A stretch of DNA of 7,526 bases from Chloroflexota bacterium. Its GTDB lineage: Bacteria > Chloroflexota > FW602-bin22 > JACPRP01. Below are positions 1 through 6,117 of the stretch, piece by piece. Numbering within the stretch: the first letter of the stretch is position 1; every line of letters begins with the position of its first letter. The notes beneath the pieces are model-generated. The model made no database searches and was not told the DNA's origin. It was given only the letters and a program-made list of their open reading frames with translations. Position numbers and translations under genes: made by a program. The stretch covers positions 1 to 7,526 of the forward strand of contig JACQUC010000135.1 in the NCBI GenBank assembly GCA_016210495.1, given 5' to 3'.

Positions 1-42
1 AAGCTAAGCAGTCGTTAGGCCGGCAGACGTACGGTCTTAATG

Positions 43-63
43 TAGGGGCGAACGGCGTTCGCC
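43..63 (-). repeat. REP-like palindrome, copy A
   Basis: Inverted repeat with arms GGCGAAC (47-53) and GTTCGCC (57-63) around a 3-base loop. Reverse-complemented, its flank reads CCCCTACATTAA, the same tail as copies B, C and D, so this copy lies in the opposite orientation. The other side of the palindrome is cut short compared with the other copies. Confidence 0.75.
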
Positions 64-171
64 AGTACGATCTCCAGAATCCACTCAGATGCCCATCTAG
101 CGCGCAAAACGTGGGCACGATGCCCCCTCGTCAATGTTCGCGGCGATTTCTTGTATCTTCGTACTAACGAT

Positions 172-201
172 GCGGGCGAACGCCGTTCGCCCCTACGTTA
201 A
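172..201 (+). repeat. REP-like palindrome, copy B
   Basis: Arms GGGCGAAC (174-181) and GTTCGCCC (185-192) form an 8-bp stem with a GCC loop, followed by the asymmetric tail CCTACGTTAA. It matches copies C and D in core and tail. It lies in a gene-free stretch 77 bases beyond the miaB stop. The rest of 1-245 shows no coding signal; the only other structure is a small GGGCA-CGA-TGCCC hairpin at 113-125. Confidence 0.8.
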
Positions 202-254
202 CGACGTCCCCGGCCGATGGCTCTGAAATCAGCATTCGCCTTAGCTCAATGCCT

Positions 255-285
255 ATGGGGCGAACGGCCGTTCGCCCCTACGTTA
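255..285 (+). repeat. REP-like palindrome, copy C, overlapping the miaB stop
   Basis: A perfect 22-bp palindrome at 257-278: arms GGGGCGAAC and GTTCGCCCC around GGCC, followed by the family tail CTACGTTA. The TAG stop of miaB (280-278 on the minus strand) lies in the conserved GTAGGGG edge of the element, so the last codon and stop of miaB come from the repeat. A 9-bp GC-rich stem immediately after the stop could also serve as a 3' hairpin for the miaB mRNA, but no U-tract follows it. Confidence 0.8.
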
Positions 286-1675
286 TCAGCGGCTGCGCAA
301 CACTTGCCAGGCCAACGCAGTCCCCCTGCAGCGACCACGGGCCCGTAGTCTCGACTTTCACTACTGCGAGCCGGCCCAGCCAGTTCTCGGCGCTCTTGAA
401 GAACACCAGGCGGTTCGTGCAGGTTCTTCCCTGCCACTTATCCTTGTTCTTGCCCTCCACCAGCACCTCGACAGTCGTGCCCAGCAGGGCCAGGTTGTTC
501 TCGGCGGCGATGCGCTCCTGGAGGGCCTCGACCATCTGCAGGCGTGTCTTCTTCTCGGTTCCGGGAACGTCGTCGGCCAGGCGCGCCGCCGCCGTGCCCG
601 GGCGAGGCGAGTACATGGCCACGTGCACCGCGTCGAAGCGTAGATCTTCCAGTAGGCTGTACGAACTCCGGAACTGCTCGTCCGTCTCGCCGGGGAAACC
701 GACGATCAGATCAGTCGAGAGGCTCACGCCGGGAATCGTTGCGCGGATGCGCTCGACCAGGCGCCGATATTGGTCCACCGTGTACCGACGCCCCATGCGC
801 CTGAGAATTTCGTCGTCGCCGGCCTGCACGGGCAAATTGATGTACTCGCACACCTTCGGCAATCGCGCGACCGTCCGGATCAGCCTGTCCGACATATCCT
901 TGGGATGTGACGTCAGAAACCGAATGCGCCGCAGGCCCTGGACGCCGTCGATCACGGCCAGGAGGTCCGCCAGGTCAGGCCGCCCCGGCAGGTCGTGGCC
1001 GTACGAGTCCACGTTCTGCCCCAGCAAGGTTACCTCGCGCGCCCCGTCCGCCACCATCTGCCGCACCTCGGCGGCGATCTCGTCGATGGGTCGGCTCCTC
1101 TCGCGGCCGCGTCTGAAGGGCACGATGCAATAGGTGCAGAAGTTATCGCAGCCATAGATAATCGGCACCCACCTAACCGGCCCGTGCGATGGCCCCGTGG
1201 CTAGGTCGGCGTCGTCGCCGTCCCGCCCCGCCGGGGCTACCTCCGGGCACTCTTCAGCAACCTCCAGCATCTCGTGCGCTGTCCTTGTCGCGGCTACGGT
1301 AACCCTCGTCGGCGTCCCCGCTCTGTCCCTTCTCTCGACCACCTTCCGCAGCAGCTCTTCGACCTCCAGCGGGCGCAGGAACACGTCCACGTGGGGAAGC
1401 TGTCTGCGGAGCGCGCCCAGCTCGTCCCCGACCATGCAGCCGGCCAGCGCGATAACAACGTCCGGCCTCGCGCGCTTGAGCGGCTTCAGCATCCCCAGCT
1501 TGCCGAGCACCCGCTGCTCCGCGCTACCCCGCACGCTGCACGAGTTCACCACGATGACGTCCGCCTTATCCCAGGCAGGCGCCGCGCGCAGCCCCACGCG
1601 CTCCAGCGCCGCCGCCAACCGCTCCGAGTCGGCCTTGTTCATCTGACAACCAACCGTCCAAATGTAATACAGCAA
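278..1675 (-). CDS. miaB: tRNA-2-methylthio-N6-dimethylallyladenosine synthase (MiaB)
   Basis: Radical-SAM methylthiotransferase that converts i6A37 of tRNAs to ms2i6A37 using two [4Fe-4S] clusters; cytoplasmic. Counting from the upstream TTG at 1711, which gives 477 residues, the UPF0004 domain starts with WTVGCQMNKADSE and has its three cluster cysteines at C22, C58 and C92. The radical-SAM motif CDNFCTYC (C188, C192, C195) follows, then LLGQNVDSYG, RFLTSHPKDM and NLPVQAGDDEILRRMGRRY, and a TRAM domain from about 405 to 475. These motifs separate MiaB from RimO and MtaB. A TTGAAA-18-TATAAT promoter places the transcript start near 1709, so I prefer the TTG at 1675-1673 (465 residues, CGGGG about 7 bases upstream) over the TTG at 1711. 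A hydrophilic insert of about 50 residues (125-178) separates the first two domains. The stop codon sits inside a palindromic repeat. No partner gene is adjacent, so it is probably monocistronic. Function is nearly certain; the start is inferred. Confidence 0.96.
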   Translation of the reverse strand: MLYYIWTVGCQMNKADSERLAAALERVGLRAAPAWDKADVIVVNSCSVRGSAEQRVLGKLGMLKPLKRARPDVVIALAGCMVGDELGALRRQLPHVDVFLRPLEVEELLRKVVERRDRAGTPTRVTVAATRTAHEMLEVAEECPEVAPAGRDGDDADLATGPSHGPVRWVPIIYGCDNFCTYCIVPFRRGRERSRPIDEIAAEVRQMVADGAREVTLLGQNVDSYGHDLPGRPDLADLLAVIDGVQGLRRIRFLTSHPKDMSDRLIRTVARLPKVCEYINLPVQAGDDEILRRMGRRYTVDQYRRLVERIRATIPGVSLSTDLIVGFPGETDEQFRSSYSLLEDLRFDAVHVAMYSPRPGTAAARLADDVPGTEKKTRLQMVEALQERIAAENNLALLGTTVEVLVEGKNKDKWQGRTCTNRLVFFKSAENWLGRLAVVKVETTGPWSLQGDCVGLASVAQPLIT

Positions 1676-1715
1676 ATATTTACCCCGATCTTCGTTCAGG
1701 CACCTTAACAAGGAG

Positions 1716-1745
1716 ATTATATCGGCTACGTCGCCGGTCTTTCAA
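1716..1745 (-). promoter_or_regulatory. Sigma70-type promoter of miaB
   Basis: On the minus strand, TTGAAA (1745-1740) and a perfect TATAAT (1721-1716) are separated by 18 bases. Initiation is expected around 1709, just downstream of the first TTG of the open frame. This supports translation from the internal TTG at 1675, with a leader of about 33 bases. Confidence 0.7.
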
Positions 1746-1813
1746 CTTGGGTCGCGGGCACGAGGCCCTGTGATCCGTCTTCGCGAGAATCGCATACGTC
1801 TGCGTACGGCCTA

Positions 1814-1845
1814 TGCGGGCGAACAGCCGTTCGCCCCTACATTAA
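1814..1845 (+). repeat. REP-like palindrome, copy D
   Basis: Imperfect palindrome with the arms GGGCGAAC and GTTCGCCC separated by AGCC, then the tail CCTACATTAA. The left flank TATGC resembles the flanks of copies B and C, and the orientation is the same as theirs. It lies about 70 bases upstream of the miaB -35 box, so miaB has family members on both sides. Confidence 0.8.
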
Positions 1846-1866
1846 ATAGGTCACGGGCCATGCTCC

Positions 1867-2031
1867 TTTTGGCTTCGTTCGGCAGAAATGGGGGTCGAGG
1901 GCTGCACGGGGCGCCGTCTCGCTCTCGATTTGGCTTCGTTCGGTAGAATTGGGTCGCGGGGCAGAAGTCTTTACGAGAAGGACGTCAGGCCGGTAGGCTT
2001 GGATTTTGGCTTCGTTTGGCATTTTGGGTTG
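1867..2031 (-). repeat. Three dispersed GAACGAAGCCAAA-type repeats
   Basis: The 14-mer TTGGCTTCGTTCGG occurs at 1869-1882 and 1930-1943, and as TTGGCTTCGTTTGG at 2006-2019. Each copy is followed by a similar AGAATGGG/CATTTTGGG-like stretch. Spacing is 61 and 76 bases, too irregular for a CRISPR array, and the sequence between copies differs. On the minus strand the unit reads CCGAACGAAGCCAAA; translated, it gives NEAK- or RTKPK-like strings that can pass for short proteins. Function unknown. Confidence 0.65.
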
Positions 2032-2046
2032 ACCACCTCGTTTGTT

Positions 2047-2074
2047 AGCAGTCAGCGCTCAGCCGTCAGGTGTC
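2047..2074 (+). repeat. Degenerate heptamer repeat, four units
   Basis: Four consecutive 7-base units: AGCAGTC, AGCGCTC, AGCCGTC and AGGTGTC. The unit shape AGCNNTC is held in the first three and decays in the fourth. It is non-coding and probably a remnant of a longer simple repeat. Confidence 0.55.
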
Positions 2075-2123
2075 GGTGACGCCGGCCCCCGGAGGTGCCT
2101 TTGCTAGAGGCCGACAGCTCGGC

Positions 2124-2154
2124 TTGATAGAACATGTGTTCTACTATATATAAT
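2124..2154 (+). promoter_or_regulatory. Plus-strand promoter with embedded LexA-type operator
   Basis: TTGATA (2124-2129) and TATATA (2147-2152, 17-base spacer), or TATAAT (2149-2154, 19-base spacer), form a plausible sigma70-type promoter on the plus strand. The SOS palindrome fills most of the spacer, the usual position for LexA repression. Transcription would run rightwards into the 3' end of the minus-strand surface-protein gene. Ribosome-binding-like GGAGAGGAG (2185-2193) and AGGAG (2209-2213) follow, but the frames behind them are only 35 or 11 codons and match nothing I recognise. Confidence 0.45.
2128..2143. promoter_or_regulatory. SOS box (LexA operator) palindrome
   Basis: TAGAACATGTGTTCTA is an inverted repeat with 7-base arms (TAGAACA/TGTTCTA) around a 2-base centre. 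It contains GAAC-N4-GTTC, the LexA site type known from Bacillus and actinobacteria. Binding by LexA is inferred from the sequence alone. No lexA, recA or translesion polymerase gene is visible beside it. Confidence 0.6.
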
Positions 2155-2233
2155 TCAGTTAGGGGGTGGGAAAAACAACGTTTTGGAGAGGAGTTTGAAG
2201 AAATTCGTAGGAGATGCACTCCCTGCTGCCCAA

Positions 2234-5200
2234 CTACCAACTGGCCTGAAACTCCGCCATAATCACAGGCAGGAAGAGTCGATAAGGGGCTTCATCGGCT
2301 GAGATTGAAGCGGCGAATAGACCACCGCCAGCGGCGGCGAAGATGTTCCGCGAGCTGGTGTTGGTCTGAACGGCAACCATTCCCGTCGGGACGGCCATAG
2401 AGCCCATCGCCAGTGCGCCGGCAGCATTCACCGGTCCGGGCGCGTTGGAGTTAGCAGCAGCCTGAGCTGGCAAGGAGTAGCGCCCCGCCGTGTTGTAGGC
2501 GAAAGCGCTGTAGTAGTACGTGGTGCCGGCCACAACACCGCTTTGGACGTGAGACCCGATGGCGCCCGGTGCGCCGGCGTAGGTGGCCAGAGCGGTACCG
2601 TGCGTAGAAAGCTGAGGATACCCCTCGGTGGAGTAGCGCAGCGCCACACCCGCGAAGTCAGCGTCGCTGGGGTTGGTCCAACTCAGCGTTGCCTCATCAC
2701 CGCTAATCGTGGCGGTGAAGGTGATCACCGGCGACGGGGCTGCCAGGGGCACAAGCAGCGCGCCGATCCACGCCATGCCCAGGTCAGCTTGGGAGAAGAT
2801 GCTCCAGGTGCTCCCACCATTGGCGCTCTGATACACGGTGTTGCCTACCGACACGAAGATATTACCGGGGAAGACAGGGTCGATAGCCATGGCCTGGATT
2901 CCAGTGGGACCGCTCGACGGCAATTGCGGGGGAGTGATAATCTGCACCGTGGCGCCCCCATCGTCGGTCCTGTACACAACACCGGCCAGGGCACCCGCCG
3001 GATCATTGCCCCGGACGAAACCGCCCCCGGCATACACTCTCAGGGGATCGGTCGGATCCACCCGTAGCTTCGTGATAGCCGCGGCAGGGATGCCGGTCTG
3101 ATGCCACGTAGCAGCGTTGCTGGTCGTTGCCGTGTAGACGCCCCCCGCCCCAGCGTAACGGCCCCACCAATCCCCTACCCCGGCGTAGACAATCGTGCCG
3201 CTGCCCGTGCGCCCGAAATCGATCGTGTTCACAGGAACACCGGTCAGGCCGGTGGCCGTCCACGTGAGTCCCCCGTCAACGCTCTCGTACACCCCGCCCT
3301 TGGGGGTAGCGTTCCCCTCTGAGCTCTCGCGCACAGCGGCAAACAAACGGCCCACCTCGCCCGGTACCACGCCGATCTCCGCCACTCCTGCGCGTGTAGA
3401 TGCGCCCAGATTGCTCTGTATCACCTGTCGCAGATTGCCCGGAGCCCAGGTCGTGCCGTGGTCGGTGCTCCTGCCCATAGCCAGGTTGTTTCCAGCTCCT
3501 CCTGCCAGATAGGCCGCCGAAGGCTCCACGGCCACGGCAGAGCCTGCTATCTCTTCTGACCGTTCGATCCCGTCGAAGTTACTGCTGACGGGCACCGGCC
3601 ACGTCCAGTTGAGGGCACCGTCGATTGTGCTGCCGAATCCCGAGGGGGAGGCGATGAAGAAGTTGTTAGGGTCCTGTGAGTTCTGCCGCACGTCGAGAAC
3701 CATCATCTCTTCGAGTCCCGTGTTTACTTCTTGCCAGGTAGCCCCGTTATCCGTGCTCTTGTGTACGCCCTGGGTCGATCCCCCATAGATGATGTTGGGG
3801 TTGGTCGCATCGACCGCCAAGCCGCCGCCTCTGATGCCGAACCCCGACCATGTTAACCCCCCGTCGGTGCTTCTTCTGCCCTGAATGTAGACGGTATTGG
3901 GGTCGGTTGGGTGAAACTGTATCCACGAGTTATAGCTCTCCGAGAGGACAGTTGTCCACGATGCCCCGGCATCACTGCTCTTGTACAAACGGCCTCCTCC
4001 GTTGGCCATACTGCCAAGCATGACGATGCTGGGATTATGAGGGTTCACCGCTGCCGCCCTGAAATCAGATCCGCCGACGGGCGATATGTCCGCCCAGGTG
4101 GCGCCACCGTCGGTGCTCTTGAACGCCTTACTGGACGTGGTCGCGTAGACCACCGCCGGGTTGGTCGCATCCACTCCGACGCCGCGGACTTGGCTAGCGT
4201 CGGGACTTCCCCGCTGGCTCCAGGACGCTCCGCCGTCGGTGCTTCGATAGAGGTTTCCGTCGGAGCCGCCCGCGACATAGAGGGTCGTGCCAGCCAGCGC
4301 CAAAGCCCGGGTTTCCCCATCCCTGAAACCGGGGACGAGGCTGCTGTTGACGATAGGGGTCCAGGAGGCCCCGGCGTCGGTGCTCTTCCAGACGCCCTGT
4401 GCGTTTGGGCTGGGGCGGCAGGACGCGTAGGCCGCGCCGCTCGCCCTGTCCAGCAGCAGGCGCAGGCATCCGGCGAAGCTGGTGGAGGGACGCCACGAGT
4501 TTCCGCCATCCACGCTGCGATAGACCCCGACGGTTCCGCCCGTAGCCGCCAGCACGACACCGGTGGCAGAATCCACGACGGCGCTTTCCAAACGGGCGCC
4601 GTAAAGGCCCAGATTGGTCCAGCCGACACGGGACGGATTGGAAGCTACCGTGACGGTGACCGGCGGCGTGACCCATGCACCGCCACCACTGGCCTGGATC
4701 GTAGCGGTGTTGATCAGGATGCTGCCGCTGGCCGTCGAGGCTGGGACAGTGGCCTGATATCGAATAGTCACCGGCACTCCCACGAGCGCTGTACCCGTCC
4801 AGTAAATGCTGCGTGTGCCGCCGTCATACGCTGCGGTGCCCATTGGGCTTCGCAGCGACCCATCCACGTAGGCCACCCCGACCGGCAGGTCATCCGTCAC
4901 CCGAGCCGAGGTATTCACGTTGCCCGTGTTGCTCACCACGATGCTGTAGCCAATGGTGCCACCCGGACTGGAAATAGCCCTATTGACCGTCTTCTGGGAA
5001 GTGGTCAGGATAGGCGCCGAGGAAACGGTCGTGGTGACTGGGCGGGTACTGAGGGGGATGTTCTGGCCGTCGTTGATGGTTGCGGTATTCGTGATGAGCG
5101 TGCCGTTACCCAGCGGATTCGTAATAGTAGCGCTGTAGGTGACTGAGACAGCAGCGCCGGCAGTCACCGTGCCGGTCCAACCGATCGAGCGGGAGCTAGT

Positions 5201-5506
5201 GTTGTAAACGACGCCACTGCTACCGCTGCCAGACGAATAGGTCAAGCTCGACGCCAGTGCGTCGGTGATAAGGGTGGTGGCATTGACATCGCCGGTGTTG
5301 CTCAAGACAATGGTATAGGTGAGCACCTGGCCGGGGCTGGCTGTCGTGCTACTAACCTGCTTGAAAGAGTTAGACAGGTCAGGGGCGCCGGCGGCGCCAA
5401 CCGTCTCGCCTGGCCTGCCAGCCGTGACGAGGGCACCGAGAACCGCCAGAGAAAAGATGGCGGCCAAGACGAGTACCGATAGCTTCCTGCGTTCCCAATG
5501 GCTCAT
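2234..5506 (-). CDS. Secreted DUF11 / Asp-box propeller / fibronectin-like repeat protein
   Basis: 1090 residues, exported. The N-terminus has a basic stretch (WERRK), then a hydrophobic segment (about 9-29) fitting a signal peptide or membrane anchor. Two DUF11-type beta domains follow (about 44-163 and 168-288), each with a VLSNTG/VVSNTG motif and a late NTATI. Residues about 295-905 carry thirteen Asp-box-like motifs (S-x-D-x-G-x-x-W), including SVDGGNSW 331, STDAGASW 375, STDGGASW 422, STDGGATW 464, STDNGATW 584 and SVDGGLTW 742. Spacing is 36-62 residues, indicating sortilin/BNR-type propeller blades. A fibronectin III-like domain covers about 926-1020 (LSWTNPSDAD, TTYYYSAFAYN). The protein ends with YRLFLPVIMAEFQASW. 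The ATG is supported by GGGGAGG six bases upstream. No catalytic site is evident; propellers of this kind often bind proteins or glycans, but the ligand is unknown. The gene stands alone, with no sortase or secretion gene nearby. Confidence 0.9.
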   Translation of the reverse strand: MSHWERRKLSVLVLAAIFSLAVLGALVTAGRPGETVGAAGAPDLSNSFKQVSSTTASPGQVLTYTIVLSNTGDVNATTLITDALASSLTYSSGSGSSGVVYNTSSRSIGWTGTVTAGAAVSVTYSATITNPLGNGTLITNTATINDGQNIPLSTRPVTTTVSSAPILTTSQKTVNRAISSPGGTIGYSIVVSNTGNVNTSARVTDDLPVGVAYVDGSLRSPMGTAAYDGGTRSIYWTGTALVGVPVTIRYQATVPASTASGSILINTATIQASGGGAWVTPPVTVTVASNPSRVGWTNLGLYGARLESAVVDSATGVVLAATGGTVGVYRSVDGGNSWRPSTSFAGCLRLLLDRASGAAYASCRPSPNAQGVWKSTDAGASWTPIVNSSLVPGFRDGETRALALAGTTLYVAGGSDGNLYRSTDGGASWSQRGSPDASQVRGVGVDATNPAVVYATTSSKAFKSTDGGATWADISPVGGSDFRAAAVNPHNPSIVMLGSMANGGGRLYKSSDAGASWTTVLSESYNSWIQFHPTDPNTVYIQGRRSTDGGLTWSGFGIRGGGLAVDATNPNIIYGGSTQGVHKSTDNGATWQEVNTGLEEMMVLDVRQNSQDPNNFFIASPSGFGSTIDGALNWTWPVPVSSNFDGIERSEEIAGSAVAVEPSAAYLAGGAGNNLAMGRSTDHGTTWAPGNLRQVIQSNLGASTRAGVAEIGVVPGEVGRLFAAVRESSEGNATPKGGVYESVDGGLTWTATGLTGVPVNTIDFGRTGSGTIVYAGVGDWWGRYAGAGGVYTATTSNAATWHQTGIPAAAITKLRVDPTDPLRVYAGGGFVRGNDPAGALAGVVYRTDDGGATVQIITPPQLPSSGPTGIQAMAIDPVFPGNIFVSVGNTVYQSANGGSTWSIFSQADLGMAWIGALLVPLAAPSPVITFTATISGDEATLSWTNPSDADFAGVALRYSTEGYPQLSTHGTALATYAGAPGAIGSHVQSGVVAGTTYYYSAFAYNTAGRYSLPAQAAANSNAPGPVNAAGALAMGSMAVPTGMVAVQTNTSSRNIFAAAGGGLFAASISADEAPYRLFLPVIMAEFQASW

Positions 5507-5528
5507 AAGTGCCTCCCCGAGTGTCTAA

Positions 5529-5570
5529 TGAACCAGAAGGCCGGCCTAGACCGTTAGCGGTCACGGTTCA
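5529..5570 (-). promoter_or_regulatory. Possible structured leader upstream of the surface-protein gene
   Basis: An outer inverted repeat TGAACC (5570-5565) and GGTTCA (5534-5529) encloses a hairpin GACCG-CTAA-CGGTC (5562-5549) and the palindrome AGGCCGGCCT (5547-5538). The block ends about 10 bases before the GGGGAGG ribosome-binding site of the large gene. It could fold in the 5' UTR or be a protein site in DNA. No known riboswitch family is recognised, and I found no clear promoter between here and 5755. Confidence 0.35.
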
Positions 5571-5754
5571 AGTTTCCTCATCGTCAGCGGCGTGGATTAG
5601 CCGATAGGATGTTTAGAGCAACAACTTGGAAAGCACTGCAAACCTGAGGACTTCGTCGTCGGACCCGCCGTGCCGCCTGACGGAAGTCATCATAGTTGAA
5701 CACACACGGAGAGTCAAGCCCATGTCCGTAGAACCGTTGAGCTTGTTCAAGGGA

Positions 5755-5832
5755 CTAGAGGCTTCTGATTCGCAGGGACGGGTCAAGCCGCCGGATATCG
5801 TCCGGATCGGTGGTTACAACAGTGGTGTGGAA
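5755..5832 (-). pseudogene. C-terminal remnant of a PIN-domain (VapC-type) toxin
   Basis: The minus-strand frame ending in TAG at 5757-5755 encodes TTVVTTDPDDIRRLDPS followed by LRIRSL. This is the pattern of the last strand and helix of VapC toxins, where a (T/S)DPDD(I/L)RRL segment carrying the final acidic residues of the PIN site precedes the C-terminus. Only about 25 residues are recognisable of the usual 125-140; the N-terminal catalytic Asp and central Glu are absent. The remnant overlaps the last codons of the VapB-like antitoxin in another frame (antitoxin stop at 5816-5814), as if an internal deletion joined the antitoxin end to the toxin end. It has no plausible start of its own and is surely non-functional. 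Confidence 0.6.
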
Positions 5833-6099
5833 CCGATGGACAGGACTTCTTTCGCCCATGTGACCGCCTCGGGACCGGGAGGTCCGTACTTCGCGTCCAT
5901 CTCATCCAGTATTTCCAATAGCCTATCTTTTTCCAACGCCTCTGCCATTTTCTCTGCAAAAAAAGGTGCTCAAGGAGGGTGCATGCCGCTCTTCTGCTCT
6001 TCGGCGCACCTCTTGGGCGAGTTCGCGCGGCAGCGTGATGGCAAACTTGTCATAGCCTGGCGTGGCGGCCTCACGGCGCTTCTTCGTGTGACCTACCAC
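5814..6099 (-). pseudogene. VapB-like ribbon-helix-helix antitoxin, frameshifted in a T7 run
   Basis: The first 47 codons, from a GTG at 6099-6097, include GYDKFAITLPRELAQEVRRR (strand, then helix of a ribbon-helix-helix DNA-binding fold) and HAPSLSTFF. At a run of seven T (minus strand 5964-5958) the frame breaks and terminates 9 codons later. Skipping one T restores a family-like C-terminus: AEKMAEALEKDRLLEILDEM, then DAKYGPPGPEAVTWAKEVL, with a stop at 5816-5814, giving 94 residues, a normal length for such antitoxins. The start is chosen from AGGGG eight bases upstream and the promoter at 6129-6157. The family normally precedes a PIN RNase toxin, and here a PIN C-terminal remnant follows directly. 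The break could be a real mutation, a sequencing indel in a homopolymer, or a slippage site. Confidence 0.7.
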
Positions 6100-6117
6100 C
6101 GTAATCACCCCTATCCA

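Larger units (their letters stand above)
1746..2233. other. Repeat-rich intergenic region without a convincing gene
   Basis: I see no believable gene on either strand. The open frames here are short, and one of them (minus, 1837-2022) is made of the intergenic repeats themselves. The stretch holds REP-like copy D (1814-1845), three dispersed GAACGAAGCCAAA repeats (1867-2031), a heptamer repeat (2047-2074), a small hairpin GCCGA-CAGC-TCGGC (2110-2123) and an SOS-box promoter (2124-2154). No strong terminator for the large minus-strand gene is visible; the nearest structure is a weak AAAAC-AAC-GTTTT hairpin at 2172-2184. Confidence 0.6.

Noticed and set aside
249..1133. 294-codon open frame on the plus strand opposite miaB
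   Set aside because: It is antisense to well-conserved MiaB motifs and its product is Arg/Ser-rich low-complexity sequence. It arises from GC-rich codon use on the other strand.
1837..2022. 61-codon minus-strand frame (MPNEAKIQ...)
   Set aside because: It consists mainly of the GAACGAAGCCAAA intergenic repeats; no ribosome-binding site or domain.
1867..2031. Possible CRISPR array
   Set aside because: Only three imperfect copies, unequal spacing (61 and 76 bases), a short shared core and no cas genes.
3911..5146. 411-codon open frame on the plus strand opposite the surface-protein gene
   Set aside because: It lies entirely antisense to a frame with recognisable DUF11 and Asp-box domains. 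The product has no domain or signal pattern.
5580..5754. The minus-strand frame continuing after the PIN remnant stop stays open for about 55 codons (SLEQAQRFYGHG...)
   Set aside because: There is no start codon context, no recognisable family and only a short stretch. It may be chance; I could not support it as a gene fragment.
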